Source: Rhodocyclaceae bacterium (GTDB taxonomy: Bacteria; Pseudomonadota; Gammaproteobacteria; Burkholderiales; Rhodocyclaceae). From it: a DNA stretch of 45,394 nucleotides. This document shows, one piece after another, positions 23,888 to 32,773 of this stretch; positions within the stretch are counted from its first letter, which is position 1; each line of letters starts with the position of its first letter. The notes under the pieces were generated by a model. It ran no database searches, was not told where the DNA came from, and saw only the letters and a program-made list of their open reading frames with translations. The DNA lies in assembly GCA_016791145.1 (NCBI GenBank), contig JAEUNJ010000235.1, positions 1-45,394 of the forward strand, given 5' to 3'. The translations under genes and the position numbers were made by a program.

Positions 23888-24951
23888 ACGAGGGCGACGG
23901 CGCCGCGCTCCGGGACCGGCCGGAACTCTCGGTCGTCATCGTCAGCTACAACGTGGAGGGACTGCTGGCCGACTGCCTCGCCTCCTTGCGGGCCGAGGCC
24001 CGGCGGGTGCCGATGGAGGTCTTCGTCGTGGACAGCGCGTCCCGCGACGGCACGGTGGCCATGGTGCGGCGCGACTTTCCCGAGGTCACCGTGTTCGCCT
24101 CCGCGGAGAACATCGGGTTCTCGGCGGGCAACAATCGGGCGCTGGGCCTGTGTCGTGGACGCTTCGTCGTGCTCCTCAATCCGGACACCGTGGTGCACGA
24201 GGGCGCCTTCGCCACCCTGGTCGACTACCTGGGGCGGCATCCGGAGGCCGGCGCCGCCGGCCCCACCCTGCGCCTCGGCGACGGCACCATCCAGTCGGAG
24301 TGCGCCCGCAACCTGCCCCGCCTTTCCAACGTCTTCCAGTGGCTGGCGCTGCTGGACAAGCTGGAATGGAAGGTGCGCTTTGGCGGACGGCGGACCCTGA
24401 CCGACCGCCATCCGCCGCCCGGAACGCTGCTCGACAGGCTGAATCTGCTGGCCTGGGCCCGGGACCGCAACTGCGCCGTCGAGTCGATCGCCGGCGCCTG
24501 CATGTTGATGCGGCGCGAGGTGGTCGATGCGGTCGGCTTCCTGGACGAGGCCCTGCCCCTCTACCTGGACGACATCGACTATTGCCGGCGCATCCATGAT
24601 GCCGGCTGGGAGATCCATTACGTGGCCGATGCCGCGATCACCCATTTCTGGGAACAGAGCAGTTCGCAGCTCCGGCGGGCCGGGGACTTCTACGCGATGC
24701 AATGCCATGCCTTGTGGCTCTATTTCCGCAAGCATGAAGGCAGCGCAGCCGCCGGCGCCTTCGCCGCCATGGTGGCACTGGCGGGCCTGGGCCGACTCGT
24801 CGTGACCCTGCCGCTGGCCGCCCTCTTCCGCACCACGCCGCTGCGCCGCCAGTTGCACATGGTGCTGGGCCTCTGCCGCTGGGCCCTGCGCTGGCCGAAG
24901 ACGCCGCCACGGTTCGGCTTCGCCTGCGAGACGGGACGCGATCACCGCTGA
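23884..24951 (+). CDS. GT2-family glycosyltransferase (rhamnosyltransferase-like)
   Basis: The product has 355 residues. 'LSVVIVSYNVEGLLADCLASL' and 'VFVVDSASRDGTVAMVRRDFPEVTVFASAENIGFSAGNNRAL' are followed by 'RFVVLLNPDTVVHEGAF' (NPD metal site). This ENIGFSAGNNRAL...LLNPD pattern is frequent in rhamnosyltransferases and relatives. 'ESIAGACMLMRREVVDAVGFLDEALPLYLDDIDYCRRIHDAGWEI' holds the DD(I/L)D..R motif. Hydrophobic residues near 'AFAAMVALAGLGRLVVTLPLAALF' suggest a membrane anchor. It overlaps the WecG-like stop by four bases; the next gene begins three bases after its stop. Confidence 0.88.
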   Translation: MNEGDGAALRDRPELSVVIVSYNVEGLLADCLASLRAEARRVPMEVFVVDSASRDGTVAMVRRDFPEVTVFASAENIGFSAGNNRALGLCRGRFVVLLNPDTVVHEGAFATLVDYLGRHPEAGAAGPTLRLGDGTIQSECARNLPRLSNVFQWLALLDKLEWKVRFGGRRTLTDRHPPPGTLLDRLNLLAWARDRNCAVESIAGACMLMRREVVDAVGFLDEALPLYLDDIDYCRRIHDAGWEIHYVADAAITHFWEQSSSQLRRAGDFYAMQCHALWLYFRKHEGSAAAGAFAAMVALAGLGRLVVTLPLAALFRTTPLRRQLHMVLGLCRWALRWPKTPPRFGFACETGRDHR

Positions 24952-24954
24952 ACG

Positions 24955-26112
24955 ATGCGGATACTGCACGTCTTCACCCAGCCGCGCAGCGGTGGCGGTT
25001 CCGTCCGGACGTCCCTGCTGACCGTGGATCTCTGCCGCGCGAACGGGATCGACACCGAACTCTTCACGCGTCGGAGCATCGACGTTCCCGAGGGACTGGC
25101 CGGCCGCCTCGCCGCGGCGACCGGCGCGATCCACTCGCCGCGCTCGCTGCGGGAATTCGCCGATTGCCTCGACCGGTTTCGCCCCGACCTGGTGCACGCG
25201 AGCGAGCTGTTTCCCCTGATATCTCCGGCGGTGATCCGCCTCTGCGGCCTGCGCCGGATACCGGTGGTGATGACCTGCGACGACTTCCATCTCACCTGCC
25301 CGGTCCGGACCCACTATCGGCGGGGAAGCGTGTGCACCCGCTGCACCGAGCGCGGCGAGCACTGGGCCGTCCTGCTCAACTGCCGCGACAACTTTCCCGA
25401 GAGCCTGGTCAATGCGGCACACAGCGCGCTCATCCGCCTGCTGGGCCTGTACCGGAAGCACGTGACGTTGTTCGTGACCGGATCGCCCTTCGCGCGCGAC
25501 TGGCTGGTCCGGCATGCCGGGCTCGATCGCGACCGGATCGCCGTGCTCCCGTATCCGCTGACCGAATACGCCGCGGCGCCCGCCGATCCCGCCGCCGGAA
25601 CCTACGTGGCGTTCGCGGGGAGGATGGTTCCGGAGAAGGGCATCGACATCCTGTTGCAGGCGGGGGAGATTGCGGGACTGCCGGTGAAGCTGTCCCGGAA
25701 CGAACACCATTTCTGCACCGTCGACCTGCCGCCTGGAACGGAGGTGGTGGTAACCCGGGGCCGCGAGGACCTGTCCGCTTTCTACCGGGGCGCGCGGATC
25801 CTCGCCGTCCCGAGCCGGTGGTTCGAGACCTTCGGGATGGTCGGGGCCGAGGCCATGGGCCACGGCATCCCCGTCGTCGCCTCCCGCCTGGGGGCCCTGA
25901 CGGATCTCGTGCGTGACGGGCAGGACGGCCTGCTCTTCGAGCCGGGCAACGCCGTCGACCTGGCCGCGAAACTGCGGCTGCTCTGGGATGACCCCGTGCT
26001 GTGCAGGCGGCTTGGACTGGCCGGTTGGGAGAAGGCCTCCCGGTGGACGACAGGGGCCTACTTCGAGGCCCTGATGGACGTGTACCGGCAGGCCGGTTCC
26101 ATGGCCTGCTAG
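24955..26112 (+). CDS. GT4-family glycosyltransferase
   Basis: The product has 385 residues with a GT-B fold. 'ILHVFTQPRSGGGSVRTSLLTVDLCR' includes the glycine-rich loop of GT4. 'RPDLVHASELFPLISPAVI' and 'TCDDFHLTCPVRTHYRRG' mark the first domain; a Cys cluster around residues 117-140 ('TCPVRTHYRRGSVCTRC') is typical of one GT4 subgroup. The second domain has 'VAFAGRMVPEKGIDILLQA' and the E-x7-E motif in 'FETFGMVGAEAMGHGIPVVAS'. Donor unknown. Its TAG overlaps the TAG of the convergent DegT gene at a shared CTAG (26109-26112). Confidence 0.87.
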   Translation: MRILHVFTQPRSGGGSVRTSLLTVDLCRANGIDTELFTRRSIDVPEGLAGRLAAATGAIHSPRSLREFADCLDRFRPDLVHASELFPLISPAVIRLCGLRRIPVVMTCDDFHLTCPVRTHYRRGSVCTRCTERGEHWAVLLNCRDNFPESLVNAAHSALIRLLGLYRKHVTLFVTGSPFARDWLVRHAGLDRDRIAVLPYPLTEYAAAPADPAAGTYVAFAGRMVPEKGIDILLQAGEIAGLPVKLSRNEHHFCTVDLPPGTEVVVTRGREDLSAFYRGARILAVPSRWFETFGMVGAEAMGHGIPVVASRLGALTDLVRDGQDGLLFEPGNAVDLAAKLRLLWDDPVLCRRLGLAGWEKASRWTTGAYFEALMDVYRQAGSMAC

Positions 26113-27242
26113 CCGCCGACGACTCTCCGCAACGCCGCCACGACCCGCTCCGCCTCGCCGAGCCCGACCAGCGGCCCGATGGGCAGGGTCATCAGGCGGG
26201 GCGCCACCGCGTCGGTCACCGGCAGGCGTCGGGGGGGAGATCCGGAATACAGGGGCATCGGATGCAGCGGCGGGTAGTGCACCGACACCCCGATCCCGGC
26301 CTCCCGCATGTCCCGGACAATGTCGTCCCGGGATCGGCGACTGTCTTCGGGAAGCCGGACGGCGAACAGGTGCCTGGCATGCCGAGGCTCCGTGCAGCCG
26401 TGCTGGAAGGCCAGTCCCAGGCCGTCGAGGGCCGTCGCATAGTATTCCGCCACCGCCAGCCGGCGCGCCGCGAACTCCTGCTGCCGGGTCAGCTGGACCC
26501 GGCCGATGGCGGCCTGCAGGTCCGTGTAATTGGCCTTGTAGCCCAGCTCGCTCAGATCGGAAATCCTTCCCCGCCGCGTCGAATATCGCTGCCAGGCGTC
26601 CGACTCCAGCCCGTGCTGGCGGAGGGAACGCAGCCGGGCCGCGTCCGCCCCGTCGGGAAGCGCGATGGCGCCGCCCTCCCCGGTCGACAGGGTCTTGTTG
26701 GCATAGAAACTGAAACAGCACAGGTTTCCCGACGAACCCACGAGGCCCCCCTGGGGATAACGTGCGCCCAGGGCGTGGGCTGCGTCCTCCACCAGCACGC
26801 AGCGGGAAGGCAGCAGCGCCGACAGGGCGCCCACATCGGCCGCCAGGCCCCCGAAATGCACGACGACGACGGCGCGGGTGCGCGGCGTCACCGCGCGTGC
26901 CACGTCCTCCGGGTCGAGGCAGAGCGTATCCGGGCGGACATCCGCGAACACCGGGATGGCGCCCAGGTACAGCGCCGCATTCGCGGTGCTGCACCAGGTC
27001 AGGCTGGGACAGATCACCTCGTCGCCCGGGCCGATGCCGAGGACGCGCAAGGAAAGAAGGAGGGCCGCCGTGCACGAACTGACCGCCACCACCTCCGGGC
27101 TCGTCAGGTAGGCCGCCAGTTCCCGCTCGAAGGTCTCCGTCTCCGGGCCCATGCCGACCCATCCGGACTCCAGCACCCGGGTCACGGCGGCAATCTCCGC
27201 CTCCCCGAAATGGGGCTTTCCGAAGGCGATGAAATCTTCCAA
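26109..27242 (-). CDS. DegT/DnrJ/EryC1/StrS family sugar aminotransferase
   Basis: The product has 377 residues. 'GKPHFGEAEIAAVTRVLESGWVGMGPETETFERELAAYL' is the usual N-terminus. 'VEDAAHALGARYPQG' carries the cofactor Asp, and 'CFSFYANKTLSTGEGGAI' carries the Schiff-base Lys183. 'YKANYTDLQAAIGRVQL' and 'GIGVSVHYPPLHPMPLY' complete the family. Such enzymes transaminate keto-sugar nucleotides. Because Lys183 is present it is not an RfbH-type 3-dehydrase, where His replaces Lys. A CDP- or UDP-4-keto-sugar is the likely substrate, possibly the RfbG product. The start is a TTG at 27242-27240, twenty bases after the UDP-glucuronate decarboxylase stop. No in-frame ATG or GTG lies close upstream. 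Confidence 0.86.
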   Translation of the reverse strand: MEDFIAFGKPHFGEAEIAAVTRVLESGWVGMGPETETFERELAAYLTSPEVVAVSSCTAALLLSLRVLGIGPGDEVICPSLTWCSTANAALYLGAIPVFADVRPDTLCLDPEDVARAVTPRTRAVVVVHFGGLAADVGALSALLPSRCVLVEDAAHALGARYPQGGLVGSSGNLCCFSFYANKTLSTGEGGAIALPDGADAARLRSLRQHGLESDAWQRYSTRRGRISDLSELGYKANYTDLQAAIGRVQLTRQQEFAARRLAVAEYYATALDGLGLAFQHGCTEPRHARHLFAVRLPEDSRRSRDDIVRDMREAGIGVSVHYPPLHPMPLYSGSPPRRLPVTDAVAPRLMTLPIGPLVGLGEAERVVAALRRVVGG

Positions 27243-27262
27243 GCGCTGCCCCGGCGATCCGG

Positions 27263-28240
27263 TCAGGTGCGGCGACCCGACAACAGTTCCTCGAAATAGG
27301 CGATGGTGGCCACCAGGCCCTGCTCCAGTCCCACGGCGGGCGACCAGTCCAGGCGCTCCCGGGCCAGGGAGATGTCGGGCTGGCGCTGGCGGGGATCGTT
27401 CTCCGGCAGCGGCCGGAACTCGATCACGGACGAAGACCCCGTCAGGTCGACGATCCGCCGCGCCAGGGCCGCCACGGTCATTTCGACGGGATTGCCCAGA
27501 TTGACCGGCCCGGTGAAATCGTCCGGCGAGTCCATGAGCCGGACGAGGCCGCCGATCAGGTCGGACACGTAGCAGAAGGAACGGGTCTGGCTGCCGTCCC
27601 CGAACAGGGTGATGGGGTCGCCGCGCAGGGCCTGCACGATGAAGTTGGAGACGACCCGGCCGTCGTTCGGATGCATCCGCGGCCCGTAGGTGTTGAAAAT
27701 GCGCGCCACCTTGATGCGCAAGCGATACTGCCGCCAGTAGTCGAAGAACAGCGTCTCCGCGCAGCGTTTGCCCTCGTCATAGCAGGAGCGCGGGCCGATG
27801 GGATTGACGTTGCCCCAGTAGTCCTCCCGCTGGGGATGCACGTCCGGGTCCCCGTACACCTCGCTGGTGGAGGCCTGGAGGATCTTTGCGCCGACGCGCT
27901 TGGCCAGGCCGAGCATGTTGATGGCGCCATGGACGCTGGTCTTGGTGGTCTGCACCGGATCGACGCCGTAATGGATCGGCGAGGCGGGGCAGGCCAGGTT
28001 GTAGATCTCGTCCACCTCCACGTAAAGGGGGAAGGTGACGTCGTGGCGGATGAGCTCGAAGCGCGGGTTGCCCAGCAGGTGGGCGATGTTCTCCCGCGTG
28101 CCGGTGTAGAAATTGTCGGCGCAAAGCACGTCGTGGCCGGCATCGATCAGCCGCTCGCACAGGTGGGAGCCGAGGAACCCGGCGCCTCCGGTGACCAGGA
28201 CGGTCCTGCGCAAACCGAATTGGGTGACCTGCACTCTCAT
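27263..28240 (-). CDS. UDP-glucuronate decarboxylase (UDP-xylose synthase)
   Basis: This 325-residue extended SDR has the NAD site '[16 protein letters not shown]' at residues 16-31. '[36 protein letters not shown]' and '[41 protein letters not shown]' (catalytic YxxxK and the [10 protein letters not shown] block) are diagnostic of UXS. '[22 protein letters not shown]' and '[17 protein letters not shown]' also match. It oxidises and decarboxylates UDP-glucuronate to UDP-xylose in the cytoplasm. AAGGAG (28247-28252) lies six bases before ATG 28240. It probably forms an operon with the DegT gene. No UDP-glucose dehydrogenase is in the window, so UDP-glucuronate must come from elsewhere. Confidence 0.93.
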   Translation of the reverse strand: MRVQVTQFGLRRTVLVTGGAGFLGSHLCERLIDAGHDVLCADNFYTGTRENIAHLLGNPRFELIRHDVTFPLYVEVDEIYNLACPASPIHYGVDPVQTTKTSVHGAINMLGLAKRVGAKILQASTSEVYGDPDVHPQREDYWGNVNPIGPRSCYDEGKRCAETLFFDYWRQYRLRIKVARIFNTYGPRMHPNDGRVVSNFIVQALRGDPITLFGDGSQTRSFCYVSDLIGGLVRLMDSPDDFTGPVNLGNPVEMTVAALARRIVDLTGSSSVIEFRPLPENDPRQRQPDISLARERLDWSPAVGLEQGLVATIAYFEELLSGRRT

Positions 28241-28406
28241 GCCCCGCTCCTTCGCATGACCGTCCGTTGCGGAATGGCATCGGACCGCCCGATCGCCGCG
28301 GCCAGTTTAGCCGACCGGCCATGCACTGCACGTTTTTGGCGACGAAGGCACCCCGAAATCGCTCGCGAACCCCGCCGGCACGCGGCGTGAACCACGGGCA
28401 GGTCGG

Positions 28407-29648
28407 TCAGGGCGCGTCCGGACCGGCGGCCGACCTTTCCTCCAGCAAGGCCCGGACGGCGGCGACCCGGGCCTCCCGCACGCGTTCCGGTATGGCCGCC
28501 GGATCGGCGCAGGAACGGGCGATCGCGCCGCCATCCACGCGCCGTGCCGCCTCCGCTGCAGCCAGCCAGCCGGCCCTTTGCGGATAGGGACGGCCGGACC
28601 AGCCCAGCCGCCCCCGGAAATCGGCCTCGCAGGCGCCCAGCACATGCGCGAGGCGCTCGGGACGGCGGAAGGCGTCGCACTGTTCGAGGATCCTCACCAC
28701 CGTCGCCGGACGCAGGCCCTCGATCTTGTGCATGTCGCCGTGGAAGCGGGCCATGAGCAAGGCCACCTCCCGGCAATCGGCAGGCACCCGCAACCGTTCG
28801 CACAGGGGGCCGAGCAGCGCGACGCCGCGCGCTTCGTGGCCCAGGTGCCGCGGCAGCACGTCGGCCGGCGTGCCGGCCTTCCCCAGGTCGTGGGTCAAGG
28901 CGGCGAAGCGGGCGGGCAGGGCCAGGTCGAGGGTGGCGGCGGCATCCATGACCAGCAGCATGTGCGCCCCGGTATCGACCTCCGGATGGTAGTCGGCCCG
29001 CTGGGGCACGCCCCAGAGGGCGGCCACCTCCGGCAACAGGCGGGACAGGGCGCCGCACTCGCGCAACACCTCGATCATCCGGGACGGCCGCCTCTCCATC
29101 AGGCCGCGCGCCAGCTCCTGCCATACCCGCTCGGGCACCAGGGCGTCCACTTCGCCGGCCTCCGCCATGCGGGCCATGAGTGCCATGGTTTCCGGCGCGA
29201 CGGCGAACTCGGCGAAGCGGGCGGCGAACCGTGCCACCCGGAGAATCCTCACCGGATCCTCCCCGAAGGCGGGGGACACGTGCCGCAGGACCCGGCGTTC
29301 CAGGTCCGCCCGGCCGCCGTAGGGATCTATCAGCGCGCCGTCGGAATCCCGGGCCATGGCGTTGATGGTCAGGTCACGTCGGGCCAGGTCCTGGTCCAGG
29401 GTCACGTCCGGCGCCGCATGGAACACGAAGCCCCGGTAGCCCGGCGCCGTCTTGCGTTCCGTGCGGGCCAGCGCGTACTCCTCGTGGGTCTCCGGATGAA
29501 GGAAGACCGGGAAGTCCCTGCCCACCGGCCGGAAGCCGCGGGTCACCATGTCCGCCGGGGAAGCGCCCACCACCACCCAGTCCCGGTCCTGGACCGGCAG
29601 GCCGAGCAGCTCGTCGCGGACCGCTCCGCCGACGCAATAGGTCTTCAT
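28407..29648 (-). CDS. cca: multifunctional CCA tRNA nucleotidyltransferase (bacterial type)
   Basis: The product has 413 residues. The class II nucleotidyltransferase head is 'YCVGGAVRDELLGLPVQDRDWVVVG' (GGxVRD and DxD-like acidic residues). 'DLARRDLTINAMARDSDGALIDPYGGRADLERRVLRHVSPAFGEDPVRILRVARFAARF' covers the RRD and ERxxREL-type region. An HD domain is visible ('DTGAHMLLVMD', 'FAALTHDLGKAGTP', 'RFHGDMHKIEGL'), as in the betaproteobacterial and gammaproteobacterial enzyme with 2'-phosphodiesterase activity. It adds or repairs the 3' CCA of tRNA. Length fits the family. ATG 29648 opens the conserved motif. Confidence 0.93.
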   Translation of the reverse strand: MKTYCVGGAVRDELLGLPVQDRDWVVVGASPADMVTRGFRPVGRDFPVFLHPETHEEYALARTERKTAPGYRGFVFHAAPDVTLDQDLARRDLTINAMARDSDGALIDPYGGRADLERRVLRHVSPAFGEDPVRILRVARFAARFAEFAVAPETMALMARMAEAGEVDALVPERVWQELARGLMERRPSRMIEVLRECGALSRLLPEVAALWGVPQRADYHPEVDTGAHMLLVMDAAATLDLALPARFAALTHDLGKAGTPADVLPRHLGHEARGVALLGPLCERLRVPADCREVALLMARFHGDMHKIEGLRPATVVRILEQCDAFRRPERLAHVLGACEADFRGRLGWSGRPYPQRAGWLAAAEAARRVDGGAIARSCADPAAIPERVREARVAAVRALLEERSAAGPDAP

Positions 29649-29673
29649 GACGGCCGGGGCCGCGGGCGCGCGG

Positions 29674-30618
29674 TCAGCGCCGGGCACGGGTCCGGAAGGC
29701 ATCGAAGCCGGCCCCCGGCGGACCCAGATAGCCCGGAGCGACGGCTTCAAGGGCCGCCGGCGCGATGCCGAACGGGAACGCCGTGCCCTCGGGACAGACG
29801 CTGGGCACCTGCATCGAGCGCACGTTGTCCCGGGTCATGGGCCCGCCCGGCACCCACTCCATGACGAGTGCCTGGAAGCGGGAAAGCGGCAGCGGCAGGC
29901 CGAGGATCGGACGCCGGTGTCCGGAAACACGCCCGGCGTAATCGACCAGTTCGCGCAGGCTGTACTGGCGCGGACCGCCCAGGTCGAAGGCATGCCCGGA
30001 CGATTCCGGATGGCGGAGGGCGGCGGCGAAGGCGGCGGCCACGTCCTCCACCCAGACCGGCTGGAAACGCGCATCCGGGCAGGCCAGGGGAACGAGGGGC
30101 GCGAGTTTCAGCAGTCCGGCGAAAAGGGTCAGGAAGGAATCGCCGGAGCCGAAGATCACCGAAGGGCGGAAGATGGTAACCGCCAGTCCCGGCGCCGCGG
30201 CCAGGACGGCCCTCTCTCCCGCCGCCTTCGAGCGCAGGTAACCGGAAGGCGCGTCTTCGGCCGCCCGCAGGGCCGACATGTGCACCAGGCGCCGCACGCC
30301 GGTCGCCGCCGCGGCGCGGGCGATGCGCCCGGGCAGGTCCACGTGGGCGCGGGCGAAACCCTTCCCGTAGGGCAACCCCTCGCCGCCCCTCAGGACGCCG
30401 ACGAGATTGATGACGGCGTCCCTGCCGCGCATCAGCCGCACGAGGGTCCCGTCGTCATGGACGTCCGCCTCCACCACGTCGATCGTGGGCAGCACCAGCA
30501 GGTGCTTCGCCCTTTCGCGCCGGCGGGTCGGGACGGTGACCCGCACGCCCGCGGCATGCAACCGGCGCGCCACGGCACTGCCGACGAAGCCGGAACCCCC
30601 GACGAGGAGGACGTCCAT
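29674..30618 (-). CDS. NAD(P)-binding epimerase-like protein, complex-I 39 kDa-like
   Basis: The product has 314 residues. An atypical SDR Rossmann fold opens with 'VLLVGGSGFVGSAVARRLHAAG'. 'DAVINLVGVLRGGEG' and 'RLVHMSALRAAEDAPSGYLRSKAAGERAV' (YxxxK) follow. 'IFRPSVIFGSGDSFLTLFAGLLKLAPLVPL' and 'FQPVWVEDVAAAF' closely resemble the NDUFA9/ycf39-like group of betaproteobacteria. Its exact role is unknown; related proteins bind NAD(P) or quinone-type cofactors. It starts one base before the transglycosylase stop ends (TGATG) and precedes cca by 25 bases, so slt-like, this gene and cca likely form one minus-strand operon. Confidence 0.85.
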   Translation of the reverse strand: MDVLLVGGSGFVGSAVARRLHAAGVRVTVPTRRRERAKHLLVLPTIDVVEADVHDDGTLVRLMRGRDAVINLVGVLRGGEGLPYGKGFARAHVDLPGRIARAAAATGVRRLVHMSALRAAEDAPSGYLRSKAAGERAVLAAAPGLAVTIFRPSVIFGSGDSFLTLFAGLLKLAPLVPLACPDARFQPVWVEDVAAAFAAALRHPESSGHAFDLGGPRQYSLRELVDYAGRVSGHRRPILGLPLPLSRFQALVMEWVPGGPMTRDNVRSMQVPSVCPEGTAFPFGIAPAALEAVAPGYLGPPGAGFDAFRTRARR

Positions 30619-32630
30619 CAGGGCAGTTCTTCGCCGGTCTCGCCGCCGCGGGCGGGATGGACGACGCCGAGCCGGTTCTTCAGGGACTGGGGGCGCTCCT
30701 CGAACAGGGCGGCGTAATAGACGGCATTGCTCATCACCTTCTTCACGTAGTCGCGCGTCTCGTTGAAGGGGATGGTTTCGGCATAAATGGCGCCCTCCAG
30801 GGGCCGCGCCGCCCGCCATTTCCTCGCCCGGCCGGGGCCCGCGTTGTACGCCGCCGACGCGAGGACCGGGTGATTGTCGAGGCTCTCCAGCACCATCTTC
30901 ATGTAGTGGGTGCCCAGGGTGACGTTGGTGTCCATGTCCGTCACCCGTCCGGGCTGGAATCCCGTCAGGCCGATCTTGCGCGCCACCCATTTGGCGGTGG
31001 CCGGCATCAGTTGCATGAGGCCCTGGGCGCCGGCCGAGGACCTGGCCTGGAGGATGAAACGGCTCTCCTGGCGCATGAGGCCATAGACCCAGCCGTTGTC
31101 CAGGGCCAGTTCCCTGGCCTTGGGCTCCACCTTCTCCCGGAACGGCGCCAGGTAGCGCAGCCCGAAGTCGTGCTGGGCCTGGGTGCGGTCGGCGGTGTTG
31201 ATGGCCCGGTCGTAGATGTCCTGGCCCCGCGCCAGTTCGGCGGCGGCGAGGAGCTGCCGGTCGTCCATGCCGCGCAGCGTCCAGTTCCACTCCTTGACCG
31301 CCTCCACCCGCATGTCGAGCCGGAAAAGCGCCAGGGCGCGCCGCAGGCCGGGCGTGGCGGCCGCTGCGGCCATTTCCTCCCGGCTGGGGGGGAGGGCCCG
31401 GGGCGGCACGCTGATCGCCCGACCCAGTTCCTCGTCGGCCAGATTGCCGTAAAAGCTGGCCTGCCCGGCGATGCGCTGAAACAGGGCGCGAGCCTCTTCG
31501 CGCTGCCCCTGGGCCGACAGGGAGCGGGCATACCAGTAGGTCCAGGTGGGCTCCGCGGACTGGCTGGCGGTCATCTGTTCGATGCTCCGCCGCACGCCCG
31601 CCCAGTCCTGGTTGCGCAAGGCCGCGCGCACCCTCCAGGCATGCAACTCCTCGGGCAGCGGCAGACCGCCGGCCTTCTCGTACCAGGCGAAAGCCTCCGG
31701 GTGATGGCGTTGGGCCCCCTGCCATCCCAGCAGCGCCCACCCGTAGGCGCGTTCCGCGTCGGGAAACCGGGCCTCGATCCTGCGCCAATGGTCCCGGGCC
31801 GCCTCCACGTCCTGCCGGGCGAGGCGCTGGACCGCGAACAACGCCGCCTCCCGCTGGGGCCGGGTGGAGGAGAAACCCGCGGGCAGCCGCTCCAGGAATC
31901 TGGCCGGCTGGTCCGCGGCAACGTCGAGGGCCCGGGCGTCGGGCCTCTGGACGACCGGCAGGAACTGGCCTGCAAAACGGGCCTGGCCGAGCTTCTTCGC
32001 CTCCAGTTGCCGACGGACGCGCTCCCAGACGTCATCCCCGGACAACCGGTCCGCGGCGGCCAGGGCCTCCATGACCGGCAGGCAGGCTTCCGGAAGGTCG
32101 GGCGCGGCGAACCAGAGGGCCCGGGCTTCGTCGTAGGCGCGGGAGTCCTGCCCCGCCATCCGGTACTGCAGGCGGTAACAGGCCAGATCCGTCTCCGGCT
32201 GGACCAGATTGGGGAACTCGACCGCGAAGGTCTCCCATTGCTGCTTCCGGCCCAGGGCGCGCAACCAGTCGGAGCGCAGACGTTCGGCGAGGTAGCTGCC
32301 CGGGTGCCGGGCGAGGAACTCGGCAACCTGCGCGCCCACGGGCCCATCCAGGGCGTCCGCGTCCTCGACCCGCAGGCGCAGCACCCAATAACGGGCCCAC
32401 GGCTCCAGATCGTGGCCGGCCAGCCCTTCCGCCGCCTTGGCAAGACGGGTCCGCTCGCCCAGCCGGAAGGCGTCCCGGGCCATCAGGAAGCGGTCCTCCA
32501 TTCCGGGCGACTGGGCTGCCCGATGGCTCGGCACCGGCTTCGCCATGGCACTGCCGCCCATCATCGCGACCGAGGAGGCGATCGGTAGGGCCCACAGCCA
32601 GGATTTCGGACGCAGTTTTCTCGCGCTCAT
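30618..32630 (-). CDS. slt: soluble lytic murein transglycosylase (Slt70-like)
   Basis: The product has 670 residues. A Sec signal peptide is likely in residues 1-31, ending near 'GGSAMAKPVP'. A long superhelical, alpha-repeat region (about 45-470) precedes the goose-lysozyme-like C-domain. That domain contains 'NGWVYGLMRQESRFILQARSSAGAQGLMQLMPATAKWVA' with catalytic Glu522. 'DTNVTLGTHYMKMVL' and 'VLASAAYNAGPGRARKWR' follow. It cleaves peptidoglycan in the periplasm with formation of 1,6-anhydro-MurNAc. The frame extends upstream to 32756, but the signal peptide places the start at ATG 32630. Confidence 0.92.
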   Translation of the reverse strand: MSARKLRPKSWLWALPIASSVAMMGGSAMAKPVPSHRAAQSPGMEDRFLMARDAFRLGERTRLAKAAEGLAGHDLEPWARYWVLRLRVEDADALDGPVGAQVAEFLARHPGSYLAERLRSDWLRALGRKQQWETFAVEFPNLVQPETDLACYRLQYRMAGQDSRAYDEARALWFAAPDLPEACLPVMEALAAADRLSGDDVWERVRRQLEAKKLGQARFAGQFLPVVQRPDARALDVAADQPARFLERLPAGFSSTRPQREAALFAVQRLARQDVEAARDHWRRIEARFPDAERAYGWALLGWQGAQRHHPEAFAWYEKAGGLPLPEELHAWRVRAALRNQDWAGVRRSIEQMTASQSAEPTWTYWYARSLSAQGQREEARALFQRIAGQASFYGNLADEELGRAISVPPRALPPSREEMAAAAATPGLRRALALFRLDMRVEAVKEWNWTLRGMDDRQLLAAAELARGQDIYDRAINTADRTQAQHDFGLRYLAPFREKVEPKARELALDNGWVYGLMRQESRFILQARSSAGAQGLMQLMPATAKWVARKIGLTGFQPGRVTDMDTNVTLGTHYMKMVLESLDNHPVLASAAYNAGPGRARKWRAARPLEGAIYAETIPFNETRDYVKKVMSNAVYYAALFEERPQSLKNRLGVVHPARGGETGEELP

Positions 32631-32647
32631 CACAACATAATCCACGG

Positions 32648-32667
32648 AATCGCCACTCACGGCGATT
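32648..32667. repeat. perfect inverted repeat between divergent slt-like and fau genes
   Basis: AATCGCC-ACTCAC-GGCGATT has 7-bp perfect arms. It lies 17 bp upstream of the transglycosylase ATG, where a repressor could block transcription or an mRNA hairpin could form. No T-run follows on either strand. Confidence 0.35.
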
Positions 32668-32773
32668 GGTAAACGATGGCGTCTCCCCGAAAATCGGAGT
32701 ATCAGCCCGTGCCGGTCCAGGGTATCGATCCCGGTTCCGGCAACGGCATCAGCCACTTATTTCAATCTAGCAC

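Noticed and set aside
23824..27162. A 1112-codon open frame on the minus strand
   Set aside because: It is antisense to three clear glycosyltransferase genes over most of its length and out of frame with the DegT gene. It has no recognisable motif.
26109..27242. RfbH-type CDP-4-keto-6-deoxyglucose 3-dehydrase
   Set aside because: The Schiff-base lysine (Lys183) is present, so this is an ordinary DegT aminotransferase.
2243..28240. Exosortase/PEP-CTERM-linked EPS locus
   Set aside because: No exosortase, PEP-CTERM protein or PEP-CTERM regulators are seen in the window.
32631..32773. 6S RNA upstream of fau, as in many proteobacteria
   Set aside because: The gap is only 143 bp, shorter than a 6S gene, and shows no long closing stem of the expected form.
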